From the NCBI RefSeq assembly GCF_018143015.1, contig NC_054744.1, positions 5,019,059 through 5,083,058 of the forward strand: a stretch of 64,000 nt of DNA, given 5' to 3'. A program made the translations under genes and the position numbers. The notes under the pieces were generated by a model, which ran no database searches, had not been told where the DNA came from, and saw only the letters and a program-made list of their open reading frames with translations. Within the stretch, counting starts at the first letter, position 1. Every line of letters begins with the position of its first letter. Below, in pieces: positions 1-13,600 of the stretch. The DNA is from Lytechinus variegatus (lineage: Eukaryota; Echinodermata; Echinoidea; Temnopleuroida; Toxopneustidae).

Positions 1-414
1 ACGCTATATTGTTGATGGGAGTCGGTTTTCCACCCCTGGGATTCATAATTTTGTTATAAGACTATCTGATCTCTTAATTTGTAGTCGGTGGCTTAAGCCA
101 CCATTCAAATATCACCCGAAGCCAGCCAGTCTTCAGAAAAGTGAAGTTCACTTGAGTCTGCCTGGAAAAGGCACAGAATTAAAGGCATGGCAGTGTTCAA
201 TGGCATTTGATTAAAAATCCACAAACAAATCCAAAATAATATGTAATATCATGTAAAAATCATGAAAAGATTAAAATTTCTTTCGAAATTTTGCTTGACT
301 TATTGCCATCGAAATACTTGTTTTTTCAGAAAAAGAAAATACAGTGATTTAAAAAACAAAACAAAAGAAAGTTGTAAATTTCTCAAGTAGATTACGATTC
401 AAAATGATTTGATG

Positions 415-545
415 ATAATAATAGTGATAATAATAACGCAATTATTTTATAGCGCATATCGTATTATTCTATAACGTCCATTTGTTCTTCCAAAGGATTT
501 GGGACATTATTACCCTGGGTTTAGCCCCTCAGCATGAATTTTACA
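415..545 (-). repeat. SINE 3'-part fragment
   Basis: Read on the minus strand it runs from a body containing GGGGCTAAACCCAGGGTAA to a GCGCTATAAAATAAT element and a (TTA)n-like tail, the same order as the SINE 3' end at 56765-56970. The tRNA head is absent. Confidence 0.5.
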
Positions 546-2334
546 GCGCGGAAGCATTTCAGAAAATAAAATCTTTGCAAGTATAACATGTTTAATCACG
601 TCCATGCATAATTGCTGCTATGTGTTTCTGTTTGTCTATTTTTATGTTTGTTTCTGTTTTTGTTGTGTTTTTATGCATCAGTGTCCCTAAAAAAATTGAT
701 GATTTCATGACAAAAAGGCTATGTCCGAAATGAATTAAATTAGTTCATCTCAACTAATGCAAACACTTTGCTTGTGACTATGGTAGGCCTTTAAAAGATT
801 CATTTTTTAAATACTTATTTGTCGTAAAGTCATACTGTCATAATACCTTGACGGATAAACTTGAATGATTTTTTAAAAAGGTTAGAAAGAATGAAAGAAA
901 AAGTAAAAGTATGTTCATTCTTTTTATATCTATGATATACTACCTCAGATATTTTGCGACATTTATCCGTGAAACAGTATACAGAATAATTGCTTCCCCC
1001 AAGGTCTCAGTATATGTAAACATGCTTTAGTAAAATGTTGTCAAATAAAATCATTTTGTTACAGGCCAAGGGGGGTGTAAGTGCTCAAATTCAGTATAAT
1101 TTACATTTTCAAAAGGCCCGAGGCTTGTGCTAAAATCTTGCCATGACACGTTGTCGTTTGTCTTAATGGATGTACAGTCAACATGGGTCAATCAGAGGCT
1201 ATACTGTATTAAAATGTTTAACAAACAAAAAAAACACCAAGAAGTAGTAAGTGTGATAAAGTTATCACTCCTTTTATTCCTATGAATCCACTCCCTTCCC
1301 AAGGTTTTGACATGCATGACTTCTTCCGCTTTTTCCTCGGTCGTTATACTTTTCTACCGCTTCATATAAATGTATGAAATCGACATCGGTGTTTCAATTT
1401 CCCAGCTGTATGATGAGCAAAAATTTGGTAACGGTCCACAACAAAGAATGGGCAAAAAAATAGCCTTCCTAAAGTCAAAACTCTGGTTTGTGATATAAAT
1501 GTAGTATTTTTTCAGTAATGTATTTCATTTTCACTTTCCTTTCCCTACTTCTACTACATTTTTGTTCTCTTCTTATTTGTGAGACGTTTTATGTGCCACC
1601 TTTACTTTTCTTTACGAAATGATACATATAACAAAGAGCTCTATATCAAAAACTGGTTCATTGTGGATGTGTTTTAGATGTTTTAAATTATGTATTTTAC
1701 AATCTTTTGAAGGTCTATTATATATGTAAGTGGGGGTAATGAGTAAAGTTATTTGAGGGGGAAGAACATAGCGTGCAGGGGATAATGTTTGAGAAAATTT
1801 AAATCTCCTTGATCCGATGAATGCATGTCGAAGAGCCTCAGTATTTCCGCTTTTAATGCTCTTTTCCTTATTAAAATTCTGTCACAAATTTTAACCTAAT
1901 GTATAAAAAACAATATATTTCACTCATTTTCATTTACTTGTTTTCTTTTTGTTTTCCTGGTCTCTTTTCTTGGTCGGAAACCTGGGGTGGGCGGGAAGGG
2001 GCAAATGCCGTTCGAGCCCCAACCCCCCCCCCCCTTCCCTCACCGTACCTTAGTTGGTATAACTTATCAATAATTAGGGGGCAGTCTTTATTGTTGTTTC
2101 TAATTGAAGTATTTAACGCAAGATGAAATTTGTCAAATAAAACATTCACATGAGTTTGATAAATAGGTAAAATCATTGTGTTATACTTCTGCATCCCTAA
2201 TTATCCACTGTGGCACATATACACTTCCTCTATTATCAAGTTAATATAATGGACTGATGTCTCTATCTTTATGCGTAGACCTGTATTCCTAACTCGATTG
2301 AAATGAAATCATAATTCTCTCTTAATTTCATGAG

Positions 2335-2462
2335 AAATTTTTATAATAATGATGATAAAAAATAATAGTATAATAACGTTTTTTTTACCCAGGGTAGCCA
2401 CTTAGCCACAAATAGGAAACTGTCCTGCCATGGGGCCCCAAAAAATTTTATTATTACTACTA
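2335..2462 (-). repeat. SINE-like tail fragment
   Basis: On the minus strand GGGGCCCCATGGCAGGACAG precedes TGGCTACCCTGGGTAA and an ATTATT-rich tail. The layout resembles the SINE 3' ends elsewhere in the window, but the match is loose. Confidence 0.3.
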
Positions 2463-3961
2463 CTACCCTTCTCCCATCGGATTATGACAACGAAGAAAGA
2501 AAGAAATCAACAAAGAAATAGCGCCAATTACGCTACTTTATTATGACACAGTGAACGGTTCCCATGGCAAGCTTTTTTCTTAAATAACATGTCGTTGATA
2601 GTCTTAAAAATGCGATATGGACTCCCTCTTGGATGCGAGAAGAGATATTCTGGTGCCGGTACCGATTACCACCCACGCTCAATTCATCCATTAACATCTT
2701 GAATACAAACAAAATTGAAAAAAAAATACCTTTGAAGTCAGATGAAATTCATTTCCCTAGTCTCAGATTATGGAAACTTCAGTGATGGATCGGAACTAGA
2801 AAGGCGAAAGATTATCAAAACGTGAATAAAGCCTCATTCCAGACGAAATTAATACTGAGTGGGTTGATCGTAATCGCCTTTACTTTATGTAGTCTCTTTT
2901 TCAATTTGCAGTGCACTGGGTTTCACGGAAAATTAATATTCACGAAAAATTGCGGAGATAATCCTTTCCAGCATAATCCTTGCCTCATTAGGTTTACTCA
3001 AAACAAACTATTAATATGAAAATTCCATGAATAAGCTGGTAGATTTAACTTAATTTCTTCGGCTTAAACCAAAGAAAAGAATCTAGTTCCGGAGGCCCAC
3101 GCAAAAATTACTTTCTTCGCGAATAGGCGAGCATTGTAATAGATATTAAATAAAATTTGAAGGATATAGATTTATATCAACACGAAAGTGGGATAACGTT
3201 TTACAGCTCAGTCACATGACTTTCGACTATTTTAAAACTAATGTCGTCCCTAAAACAATTTTCTACAAAATAGGCTTGGAAAGACTTAAAGCTGAGATAA
3301 TGTTAACTTGTGTAGTGATGTTATGTCGTGATATATCATCACATTATGTTGTCGAGTCAATTTATAGCGGTGGATGAAAAACCTATCATGTTAACCTACA
3401 TAGCCATCTATCATCTGAATAGATATATTAGTATTCGTTTTAACTCCTAACCTATTTCCTTTCATATCTCATTTAAGCCTGATATATTACACTATGTTTT
3501 ATTCTAAATTTCTTTGCGAGTCATTTCGAGGCTCCGTTGGTGTCTAGTTATTCTGATAGCCAAGCAAAATGAAGTGTATTGCATGGTGTATTTTTTAATT
3601 CTGTTAATTAAAAAAATTACAAACGATTATTAAATTATTTCACATCACATTAAAAACAAGATGATAACACACACAAATGAAAAGCAACAGAAACGCAATA
3701 ATATAATAGCCTAAATTCACACCCTCCCGCCAAATAAAAGAAAGATGGCAAGGTGATTTGCATCTCTGATTACTTGATATGTTAGTACTTTTAAAGCCCT
3801 TCATTTGTTTTCATAGATAACCAGCTGGTGTCTATTAATACCATCATATTGTTCGAGAACTATCGCATAATCCCAGCTAATACACCATGCTTTGTTCCAA
3901 AAAGTGATGTGGATTCTACTTATTTGATAGACCATGACCACCTCAAAACCATTACCGGTCA

Positions 3962-4150
3962 GGATAATTAGTCATTAATAATGATAATAATAATAGCTGT
4001 ATTATTTTATAAAGCGCCTTTTGGCTGAGGATACAAAGCGCTGCTATTTTTACCCCGGCTTTAGCTCGAGCTACCATCACCGGCGCTCAGTGCATGCAAG
4101 GAATTAATCCTGCCGGGTACCCATGCACCTCACCTGGTACCACGTCCCAG
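3962..4150 (-). repeat. SINE body and tail, 5'-truncated
   Basis: On the minus strand it reads CAGGTGAGGTGCATGGGTAC, GGCAGGATTAATTCCTTG, GAGCTAAAGCCGGGGTA and then a GCGCTTTATAAA-type end with an (ATT)n tail. It aligns in order with the full SINE at 56692-56970, which has the tRNA head this copy lacks. Confidence 0.75.
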
Positions 4151-4477
4151 CTGTAGCAAATTATCCTGTTAGCTATAGTAAAAATATGAATGGTCAGGTG
4201 AGAGCTTTCAGTCAATCAAAATTGATCATGACCTACATCACCGTTCTATGATATATCACATTGCCAATATCTGTTTGAGTAATTGAAGGCGCAGTCACAT
4301 TCCTACTACGGCGGCAGTACGGCGACTTGAAAACAGCCGTTTTAACATTTTTTTTTTGTACCAGCTATATAATTTGGTTTGCCAAACTGCCGCTTTCGAC
4401 TCGCCGTTATATAGGGAAAAAGTAACTGCGAAATACTTATACGCCATGAGAATGATTTTGTTTCTTTGTTTGGACAG

Positions 4478-4659
4478 AGAACGCGACGAGGTCGATGAAA
4501 GAAGATTTCCTTGAGGAGATCAAGCTCATCGTGGAGATCGGCCACCACCCCAACATCCTCCCCATCTTGGGATGTTGTACCGCAGATGAACCCCATTACC
4601 TCATCACCGAACTCATGGACTATGGCGATCTCCTTCACTTTCTTTGGAAATGCAGAGAG
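4478..4659 (+). CDS. RTK exon a: helix alphaC to hinge
   Basis: The acceptor is tttggacag and the donor GAG|gtatgt. The exon enters with two bases of a split codon and encodes about 60 residues running [18 protein letters not shown] through [13 protein letters not shown] to the hinge [17 protein letters not shown]. This is the first exon recognised. The helix C Glu that should salt-bridge the missing VAVK lysine is present in FLEEIKL. The last ~45 bases and the donor are repeated three more times downstream. Confidence 0.92.
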
Positions 4660-7600
4660 GTATGTTTGAAATACGTAAACAAATTACCCCCCCCCCCTCC
4701 TTGGACTTTGGTGATCCCCTTCACTTTCTTTGGAAATGCAAAGAGGTATATGTTTGAAATACGTAAAACAATTACCCTTCCTGCACCCCACCTGACCCAC
4801 CACGACTTCAGAACAGAAACTAATGGACGACGGCGACTTCCTTCATTTCCTTTGGAAATGCAGAGAGGTCTGTTACCAATACTTCGAGCAATTACCCCTC
4901 TCTCACGTACCCCGCCCTCACCATCCCTTCATGACAGGAACCAATGATGGACGATAGTGATTTCCTTCAATTTATTTGGAAATGCAGAGAAGTAACTTTG
5001 CAATCCTTGAAGCAGCTACCCCCGCCCCTCCCCAACAAGACAGAAACGAAATTAAACCGTCCTCTATCAATCAGGGGAACAGCCACTAGCGTTCCAGCAT
5101 AAGGGGCAGACGGCAGAGTGCCCCCACCCTCCCATGACAGAATAGCCATCGGCCCTTTTTTCACTTGTCAGAAAGATCTAGAAGGGAAAGTGCTCCTCAG
5201 ATGGACGTTATCTTTTGCCTTTTTCTTGTTAGTTGTCTTGAATTGCACCCCTCGACTCAAATTGCATCCATCGTCTCCTCCTATCGCCATTTTAGCGGTA
5301 CACCACACTGGATGCTCCATTAAGCCGATATTTTCTGTTTGTTGTAAGAAGAACAGCGGGCAAAATGTGTTTTCTTCTTGGTATTCATTAACCAATTATT
5401 TAAACCAAAAACCCGCACTTTTATCTTTCATTCATTCAAAAAGTCTACTCATATTTGTATTTTTTTCTTTTCTTTCAATCTTAGGAGAAAAATGCTGCCA
5501 ATGATCCTATTTATAAGATGACACCGACGGGGCAGCTTCAGATTGCAATCCAGATTGCGAGAGGAATGGTGAGTATAATTTTATAGCAACCGTGACATCA
5601 GGGGCGGCGATAGGGTGTCTTGATGGGAAGGGGAGGGGGGTTGACTCCATGATGGCGTAATTTTTCTCAAATGAATAAAGGCCCCCGCACACCTTACGAC
5701 TGTTTTGGAACAAATCGCATTTTGCTCATTTTCCGAAAATGTGAATGGAATATATCTTTTATTTGAGGTTAAAATTAATTGAAAGAATACTAATTATAAC
5801 CATTTTGAAAGATAGCAAGCCTTTATTTTGGAGAAAAGGCCAAATTATAGTTTCAAATCGTAGCCAATCTTACGACTGCTAAGACGTCATTACGACTAGA
5901 TATCAAATTCGCTTTTATTCTAAGAAGGATGATAGCATAGTCATAGATTTGAAGGTATTCGTACGATGGTTTAGAAAATTACTCAGTAAAATATTCCATG
6001 TCTCAATATTAACATCAAAGTCTACTACATTTTTTTCTGAAATCGAGTCGCCGACCGATCGTAAGGTGTGCGGTCGCCTTTTTTAGAAGTGATAGATTGA
6101 CAGAATGCAATCCTCTCTTTTTCATACTGTTTATTCTTTCTTCCCGTTTCTTCCTGTTTTATCTTATTCCTCTTTTTTCTACGTTACCACTAGTGTAAGT
6201 AGGGGGTCCTTACCCTACCCCTTCTTTGTAGCCCAACCCTTGTATATTAATCATCTTCATGATCTTGAATGGAATATTAAGTTGCTATTGCATATCGTTC
6301 AAATCTTGAGCAATATCCTCGTATGAATCATTTCACAAGCATTCCATATTTTCGTCAATTTTGAAGTATAATGCACTTTGTTTTTTAAGCCAACCCCTTT
6401 CGGTATCAACAAGATCAAATTGTTTTGAATTAAAGAAAAAAGAAGAGGGAAAACAGTTCATCAAATTTGGATGAAACACAAGAATTCTTCCCAATTATAC
6501 CCTTTTTCTTTTATCATGCATATTTTGAGGGTTGAAATACAGCTTTATTATTTAACTGAAAAATCATATCCTAAACTGTGATTATTTGCAAATCAACAGT
6601 CGAGGGAACCAGACCATGAAAACTTATAGAGCAAGGACAAAATGTTCAACGATGTAGACGCAGATCGATTCCGAATACAGGCTCTTTTCAAATGTCCTAT
6701 CCCGAGCGACAAAATATATATATATCTCTTTATTTCTCTCCTTGTAGGAGTACCTCTCAACAACGCTATATTACCATGGTGATTTGGCTGCGAGAAATGT
6801 TCTGGTTGGTAAGGGACTTATCTGCAAGATCTCTGATTTCGGGCTAGCAGACGACATTTACCAGAGAGGTTATAAGAGGTTGGCGCCAGAAAGGAAGCGA
6901 CCGGTTAAGTGGGTTAGTTTGGAGACCAACACGCAAGGGAAATGCAGTATACAAAGCGATGTGTAAGTGTCTTCCAAAAATATCATTATAGACAAATTTA
7001 ATAGTTCATAATACGAGCAATTGAATAAATAAGGGTTTCGACCAAGTCAAGTTTCAGTGCAGCGAAAATAAGATTAGGTTTAAGGAAGATTCCGTCTATT
7101 TTATCGTAACTTAATTTTTTTTTACCTCGTCTTTTCCATGTCTTCTTCTTCCTCCTCATTTTTCTCCTTCTTATTCCCCTCCTCCTTTTTCTCCTCCTAC
7201 CCCTGCCCCTTCTTACCCCTTCTTCCTCTTTTCTTCTTCTTTTTCTTCTTCTTTTCCTTCTCTTCTTTTGCTTGTTTTCCTCCTATATTCTTTAAGTTGT
7301 TTTACAACTTCTGTACTTAATGGGAAAAATGCAAGCACCGATAGGAGATTTTTTTTCAAATACGTAATACAATTAGATTAACAAAACCCAAACGAATAAC
7401 AGTTGGATCACTAATGCTTTACTCAACGCTTAAAACCGTCTTTTTCTGCACATGTGTACGATCCTAGACCAAATAATTATGATTAAATTTGCATTTTTCT
7501 TTCCTTTCTACATGTTCTAGGTGGTCATTTGGCATCGTTCTGTATGAGATTTACACCCTTGGTGGCGTCCCATACCCTGGGATGGATGGGCGATATGTCA

Positions 7601-10600
7601 TATCAAAGCTCCAGCAAGGCTACAGAATGGAAAGACCCACCATGTGCCCAGAAGAAATGTAAGCCTTCGTTGCAATAAAATCATATTTTTTATTTTAAAA
7701 TATGTACACATACTGGTATCAATATTGTCTATGGTATTTTTAAATATTCAATGCTATTGTACTGCTTAACCCTAACTAGACGACCCCCATCAACATTTGT
7801 CTTTTATACATCCGTTACGTGGAAAGCCCGCGCACGTAACGGATGGGGGCTTTTTACCTTCAGCCACTAGCGTACCTAACGAGGGGGGGGGGGGCCTGAC
7901 GAGTCACAACTGATCCCAAAATTAATAATTTGTAATGTAAAAATGCAATGAAAGCAGACGTGTGCCCCCTCTTTTGAACAATAACAATATGATTTTTTGC
8001 TTGTCAATTTTTTCGTAGACGAAAAATATTTACAAAAAATTTTCCCCCCTCTTGGAAAATCCTAGGTACGCCAGTGCCTTCAACTCTCGCGCAAGTCAGG
8101 CCTAGAATTGCTCAAAAGTCATCTCAAAATCTTAGCCAAAATTCATTACGTTTCATTAATTTTATTTTTACTAATAAATTGAGTTGGCGACCCCAACTCA
8201 AGCTCTGCATTTCGCCTCCTTCAAAATTGTGTCGAAATATATACTGTATTCGTTACTATGTCAAATATTATTTTGTATCTGTATGATGGAAATAAATGTG
8301 ATTTTCAATCAAATCAATAAAAACTAATCAAACTCTATTAATGTCATCCTGTTTGTTACCAGAATATCATTGAAAAAAAAAACAAAAGGGGGGAAGCAAA
8401 GAAATACACGATGAATATAAAATAAAAGATAAACTGCATCATATTTTTTTTTAATATATATAATCAGAATCCAATAAACATGATAAAGGGTCGGTAAACG
8501 AATTGGTAACACAATACTTGTTACAGTCACACCAACGAAACCGACTCCAAACCGATCGATGATACGCCATTGAAAATAACGTACTAGTAACTATTCGGTC
8601 TTGAGTCGGTTTTAAGGGTTTGACTGCTTCTCCAAGAGGTACATCCCGTTGGTGTCTTTTACAGGAGGGGGGATATGGGTAAGTGCCCTGGAAGCTATTT
8701 ATAGAGGGTTCAAGTGGACACAGTTATTCTTTGAAATTCAGAGAAAGTTTGATTCAACAAACGCGCACCGAAATCCAGGCGCGATATAGCTTAGTTGATA
8801 GAGCGGGGGCTTAGGATTCCGGTGACCCGGGTTCGATTCCCAAGAGGTGCGCTAGGGTGCCCTTTGGTGAGGCATTTATCCTCATTACCAGGTCCCTCGG
8901 AGAGGACCTTAAGCCGTTGGTCCCCTGGTTGCTTGCTCACAGGCATTCGTGTTTTCTTAGCAGTCAGGTAAAAAACCTTGGACTAACTATCATCAATTTA
9001 ATACTGCTACAGTCAGACTTGCGAACCCTGCATGCATGCGACCAAAGTTGTTACGTCGTCGCATTGAGACACCATCGGTCGGTTAGGAGTCGGTTTCGTT
9101 ATTGTGAATGTTGCATCGAAAGCGTGTGATTTTAGCGCTTACCGTGTGCTCCTTGCGTCGATTGTTGGAAAGTGTGCAGTTTTCCTTCATGCGTAATCTC
9201 TAAAAATGAAATATTAGATCAACATCTGAAAGGTTTGACTAGTGACAGACAACCTTTTATAAATTATGTAAGATTTACCACCTCAAATGATTCGACCAAA
9301 CTTTTAAAATGTTGGATTCCGCTTTAGGGAAGTTTGGATGCAGTATATACACTACTTTTTTTATTTATAAAGGGGGGGGTTCAAGCTCAATGAAATGTTG
9401 ACGCCCCCTTCCAAAAAAAAAGGTCTTCACCACAAAATTTTACGTCGTTTCGTACCTCAGTAAAAATTGACAAGCCAAATTTTTTTTATTTTTTTAACTG
9501 TTAAGGGGGGGGGGTTGAACCCATCTAACTCCCCCTGCGTATGCCATTGTTTGGATGTACCTTTTGTAACATGTTTTCACTCCTCCATGTAACCCTTTTA
9601 GAATGATTTATCACATTTTAATAGATCTTCTTCCTTTTTTTAATTTTCCAGTTACGAGATAATGAGACGGTGCTGGCAGGAGAATCCCCACCATCGACCC
9701 TCATTCACAGTCATGTACAACGCGTTGGACGCGATGCTGACGCAGAACGTAGACTACTTGACGGAGCTGGAGATGGACTTCACACACTACGAATTCGTGC
9801 CTTGTCAGGAGGTGGATACCTGCTCCACGACATGGGGAGAGAGCGAAACGTCTGGGAAAGGAGACAACGGGATCATCTCGCCGCCTCAGCTGGGGAAAGA
9901 TAGCAAGTTTGATGTAAGGACTATAAACTAAAACCAATCATTCTTTAGCATCCTATTCCCTTTATATATTGCATGTTTTGAATGCTTAAGTCCGTCCTTA
10001 AAGGGGAACTCCGAGCTGAAAATATATATATCTAAATAGATATAGTAAAATTCACAGAGCAAAAATACTGAATACTTCATCAAAATCTGATAACAAAAAA
10101 CGAAGTTATTCAATTTTAAAGTTTAGCCATATTTTGTTAAAACAGTTATGTGCACGTTGTCATGAATATTCATTAGATGAGCTGATGGTGTCACATCCCC
10201 GCTTTCCTTTTTTTCTTATGTTATTACATGAAATTATAATCATTTCATTTTACATTCAAATGTGAATGTCATGTCTCTCTTAACCCTATCTAGACCGGGG
10301 GGGCCTCGGAGGCCCCCCTCAACGAATCGCGCGATATTTTCGCTGCGCAAAATTTTTTGACCGCGCCGCTCGCTGACTTTTTACTTTCAAGTCTTGCGCA
10401 ACTTTTGAGACCAATTTTGCGTCACCCGGGTACGTGGTTCCGAAATTACGCAACATTATGTAAGTGCATGTCAGACCAAAAATTGCTCGAAAATGTGATT
10501 TCGTGTAAAAGTCAATGCAAATTGTGTTTTCAACCGAAATTCATAAATGCATGATTATTTTTAGTTTTGCTGGTCTAAATGTATTTATTTTATGCTTTTT

Positions 10601-13600
10601 ATGATCACAGAAGAGTCCCCAACAAATTTCATTGAAAAAAAACAATGAAAAACAAAAGGTCAAAAAACAGAGAAATACATAAGAAATTGCAAAAAACAAT
10701 ATAATACATAAGAAAATGATTTGATATCGCAATTTTTTTCATGTACACTTGCTAAGAACACCACAAAGAGTTTCTATACCAAAAATTAGTACATTTGGAG
10801 CTTTATTTAGGGAGTTAGAGGAAAAAGAATGATTTCGCATACTAATTACGCATAAATTAGCATAATCACTTAATAGCAATTCGCATGAAAAATCTTACTA
10901 TACAATCTTGTAGATTATGTCCCAGGCAACCCGCGTGCCGATTTTCGGCGCGATCGCGCGGTCGACGGCCGAGATCTTAAGGGGGGCCTGGGAGCCCCCC
11001 CCCCCCCGCCATATGAACTCCCAAAATACCCCGGCCTAGATAGGGTTAAGATAAAACAAGTTTCAGCAATGTATATCTAATGCATTAAATAAGTTGTCAA
11101 TGAGTCAATGCAACCTTTTTAGTTCTTGGGAGGAAAAAATTAACATTATTTTATATAATAAAATAAAAAAGTTCAAGAGGTGATATGACATTATCAGTTT
11201 GTTCATTGAATATTCATGAAAACATTCACAGAACTGCAAATTTCATCAAAATAATGCAAATGTTTAATACGTCATAACTTTCGTATTCCTTGTCCAGTTT
11301 TGATCACATTTTCAGAGTTTCGTTTGTCTGATTTTTCTCTAACTGTTCAAATTATTTTATTGTTAGTCTGGAGTACCCCTTTAGAGCTACCCCCATGGCA
11401 CAGTCACACGAATAAAACCGAATCCAAACCGATCGATGGGATGTCATCGAATAAAAGAAAGGATTTGGTATCCCGGGGGGCACTTACATTGACGAGTGGA
11501 TACAATGCGCGACCAAAAATCACGTAAAAAGGATGTTTTTCAAGATATGGCACGTTACGTACGTAACGTGATAAGGGTGTCAAAAACACTAAGATAATAA
11601 TAAAGAGTATCTATTTCGCTAGGAAATTTACGTATTTAGGGTCAAATTTGCAAGAGTATAAACAATCAAGACTAAAAAGTTTTATAGAGGCTGTACTTTT
11701 TGCCCCAGGAGTTAGCACTACTTGTTGGGCTGTTATAAACCCATTGATGTAGGTAAGGTAAAACCGACGCCGACCGACGTCCGTGTTTGAAATATCGCTG
11801 TACTTGTTTAGGGGTACAATAGTATCGTTTTGTTTCCAATACTTGTTAAGGGTATGGTTTCACACGCCAATACTTGTTAAGGGGCGCATTTTCAGAATAT
11901 GGAAAATTCGTATTTAGGGTGCTTTTTGAGATCTCATGGTCGCGCATGGTATCCACTCGTGAATGAAAGTGCCCCCCCCCCCCGGTTTTGATATCGATTT
12001 TCTTCGTGTGATTGCTCCCATATCCAAATCAATCCCTTGCCCTCAACCATCTCATGTATGAGCCTCTGCTACCTTCCTTGTATTATCAGCATGATGAGTG
12101 ACTAATCTGTATTAAATCTAAGTTAATGTCTTCTCCATCCAAGACAATAGATTAAGATATATGATAAGAGGGAGGGGGTCTTTTTCTTTCTTTCTTTCTT
12201 TTACTTCTTTTTTTTCTTCTCTTTTTTCTTCTTCTTTCTTCTTTTTTTCTTCTTCTTTCCTTCTCTTCTTCTTCTTCTTCCGGGCTGGTGTTAAATCAAC
12301 ACCGGAGTTTTTTGCAGTGTATCATTCTTTGTAGATTTTAATCGAACAATGTGGATGACTGGAAAAAAGGAAAATTTAGGGTCTAAATGAATATTGAACT
12401 TTATTGCTTATTACCTCCTTTTAGGATGAACATGTTTGTAACAATATTCTTCGTGTTGCGTTTTAGAGGGGGGGGGGGGGGGAATCAACGAAAATCCGGC
12501 GGGTCTTTAGAATATCGTAGATAGGAACGTGTAATTCATGAAATGTTGTTTTCTTGTGTTTAATACAGAATGCAGGTTTTTCTACATCATACTAACAAGG
12601 CCTAACACTAATCATGCTTTCATCTAAAGGTATGAATATCATCTCATTTCTTTATGTTTGCTCTTTGTTTGTGTGAATGATAATTGATTAATATCATTTC
12701 CATTAGTGTTTTGCATTACAGAAGCATGTGCTATAATCTTTTCTTTAGATTAGTATTTACCACGTAATACGACTTTGGGTTTTTTCTTGTAATTGCCAAT
12801 ATGATTGTTTTTATGGTTACTGAAATGTTTGCGTGCGAGATTTTTTTTTAAAGTTTGGTATTTATTAATCCGATAAAGGCCGGGGCGCTCTGGTGGGTGT
12901 TTCATAAAGACGTTCGTAAGTTAAGAGCGACTTTAAGAACGACTGGTGAACCTTTCTCGTGGTAAATGGTTCATTGAATTGGCGATGGTTTAGTGCGTAA
13001 GAAGGGTTCACCAGTCGCTCTTAAAGTCGCTTACGAACAGCTTTATGAAACGGGCCCCTGGTGCCTTTTCTTTATACAGCGAATGCTTTGGCAGATCATC
13101 CAGTGGTTGGTCCCAAATTCCCCATCTATTTTCCTCACTCTATCGTGTACTCTATGGGAATTAAAGGAGCACGGTTTGTAGTTGATCAGTAGATAAGTGT
13201 AAATGTTTGTAGGAGACATGTCAGTTTAAGTGCTGCATGAGTTTTGGGGGAAGGGAATAGGAACAGGAGAAGTTGATCTCGTCGTGACCTTATTCCACGC
13301 ATCACGTTTAGAATTTAATATCTTAATATTCATTGACTGGGACATGCTAGGGTTCATGTGTACCTTCCTTTTTCCGTTCTCTGATTCGTCTTTCTGCACT
13401 CTTAGAAATTTCAGAACATTTTCCCCCGTATTTGAAGCCTCGAGGTTCTTCAAAGAAGTAGAAAACGATTCTGAACCGTTTTGGGGGTTTTTCTAAGAAC
13501 CCTTTAAGGTTCTTTATACCATGGAAGGTATTGACAGACAGACAATCCATGGGGTTCCTATTTGTGTAAACAAAACACAACATTCGTTATAAAATTACCT

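Larger units (their letters stand above)
1..4477. other. Upstream region without a recognised exon
   Basis: AT-rich DNA with simple repeats, short C-runs (near 2025) and SINE tails. I looked for a glycine-rich loop or VAVK coding segment belonging to the downstream kinase and saw none on the + strand. Open frames here are short and without family features. Confidence 0.5.

Noticed and set aside
8780-8852. Possible functional tRNA gene
   Set aside because: Has box A and B but is joined to a SINE body and sits inside a MITE; the same holds for the heads at 15930 and 56692.
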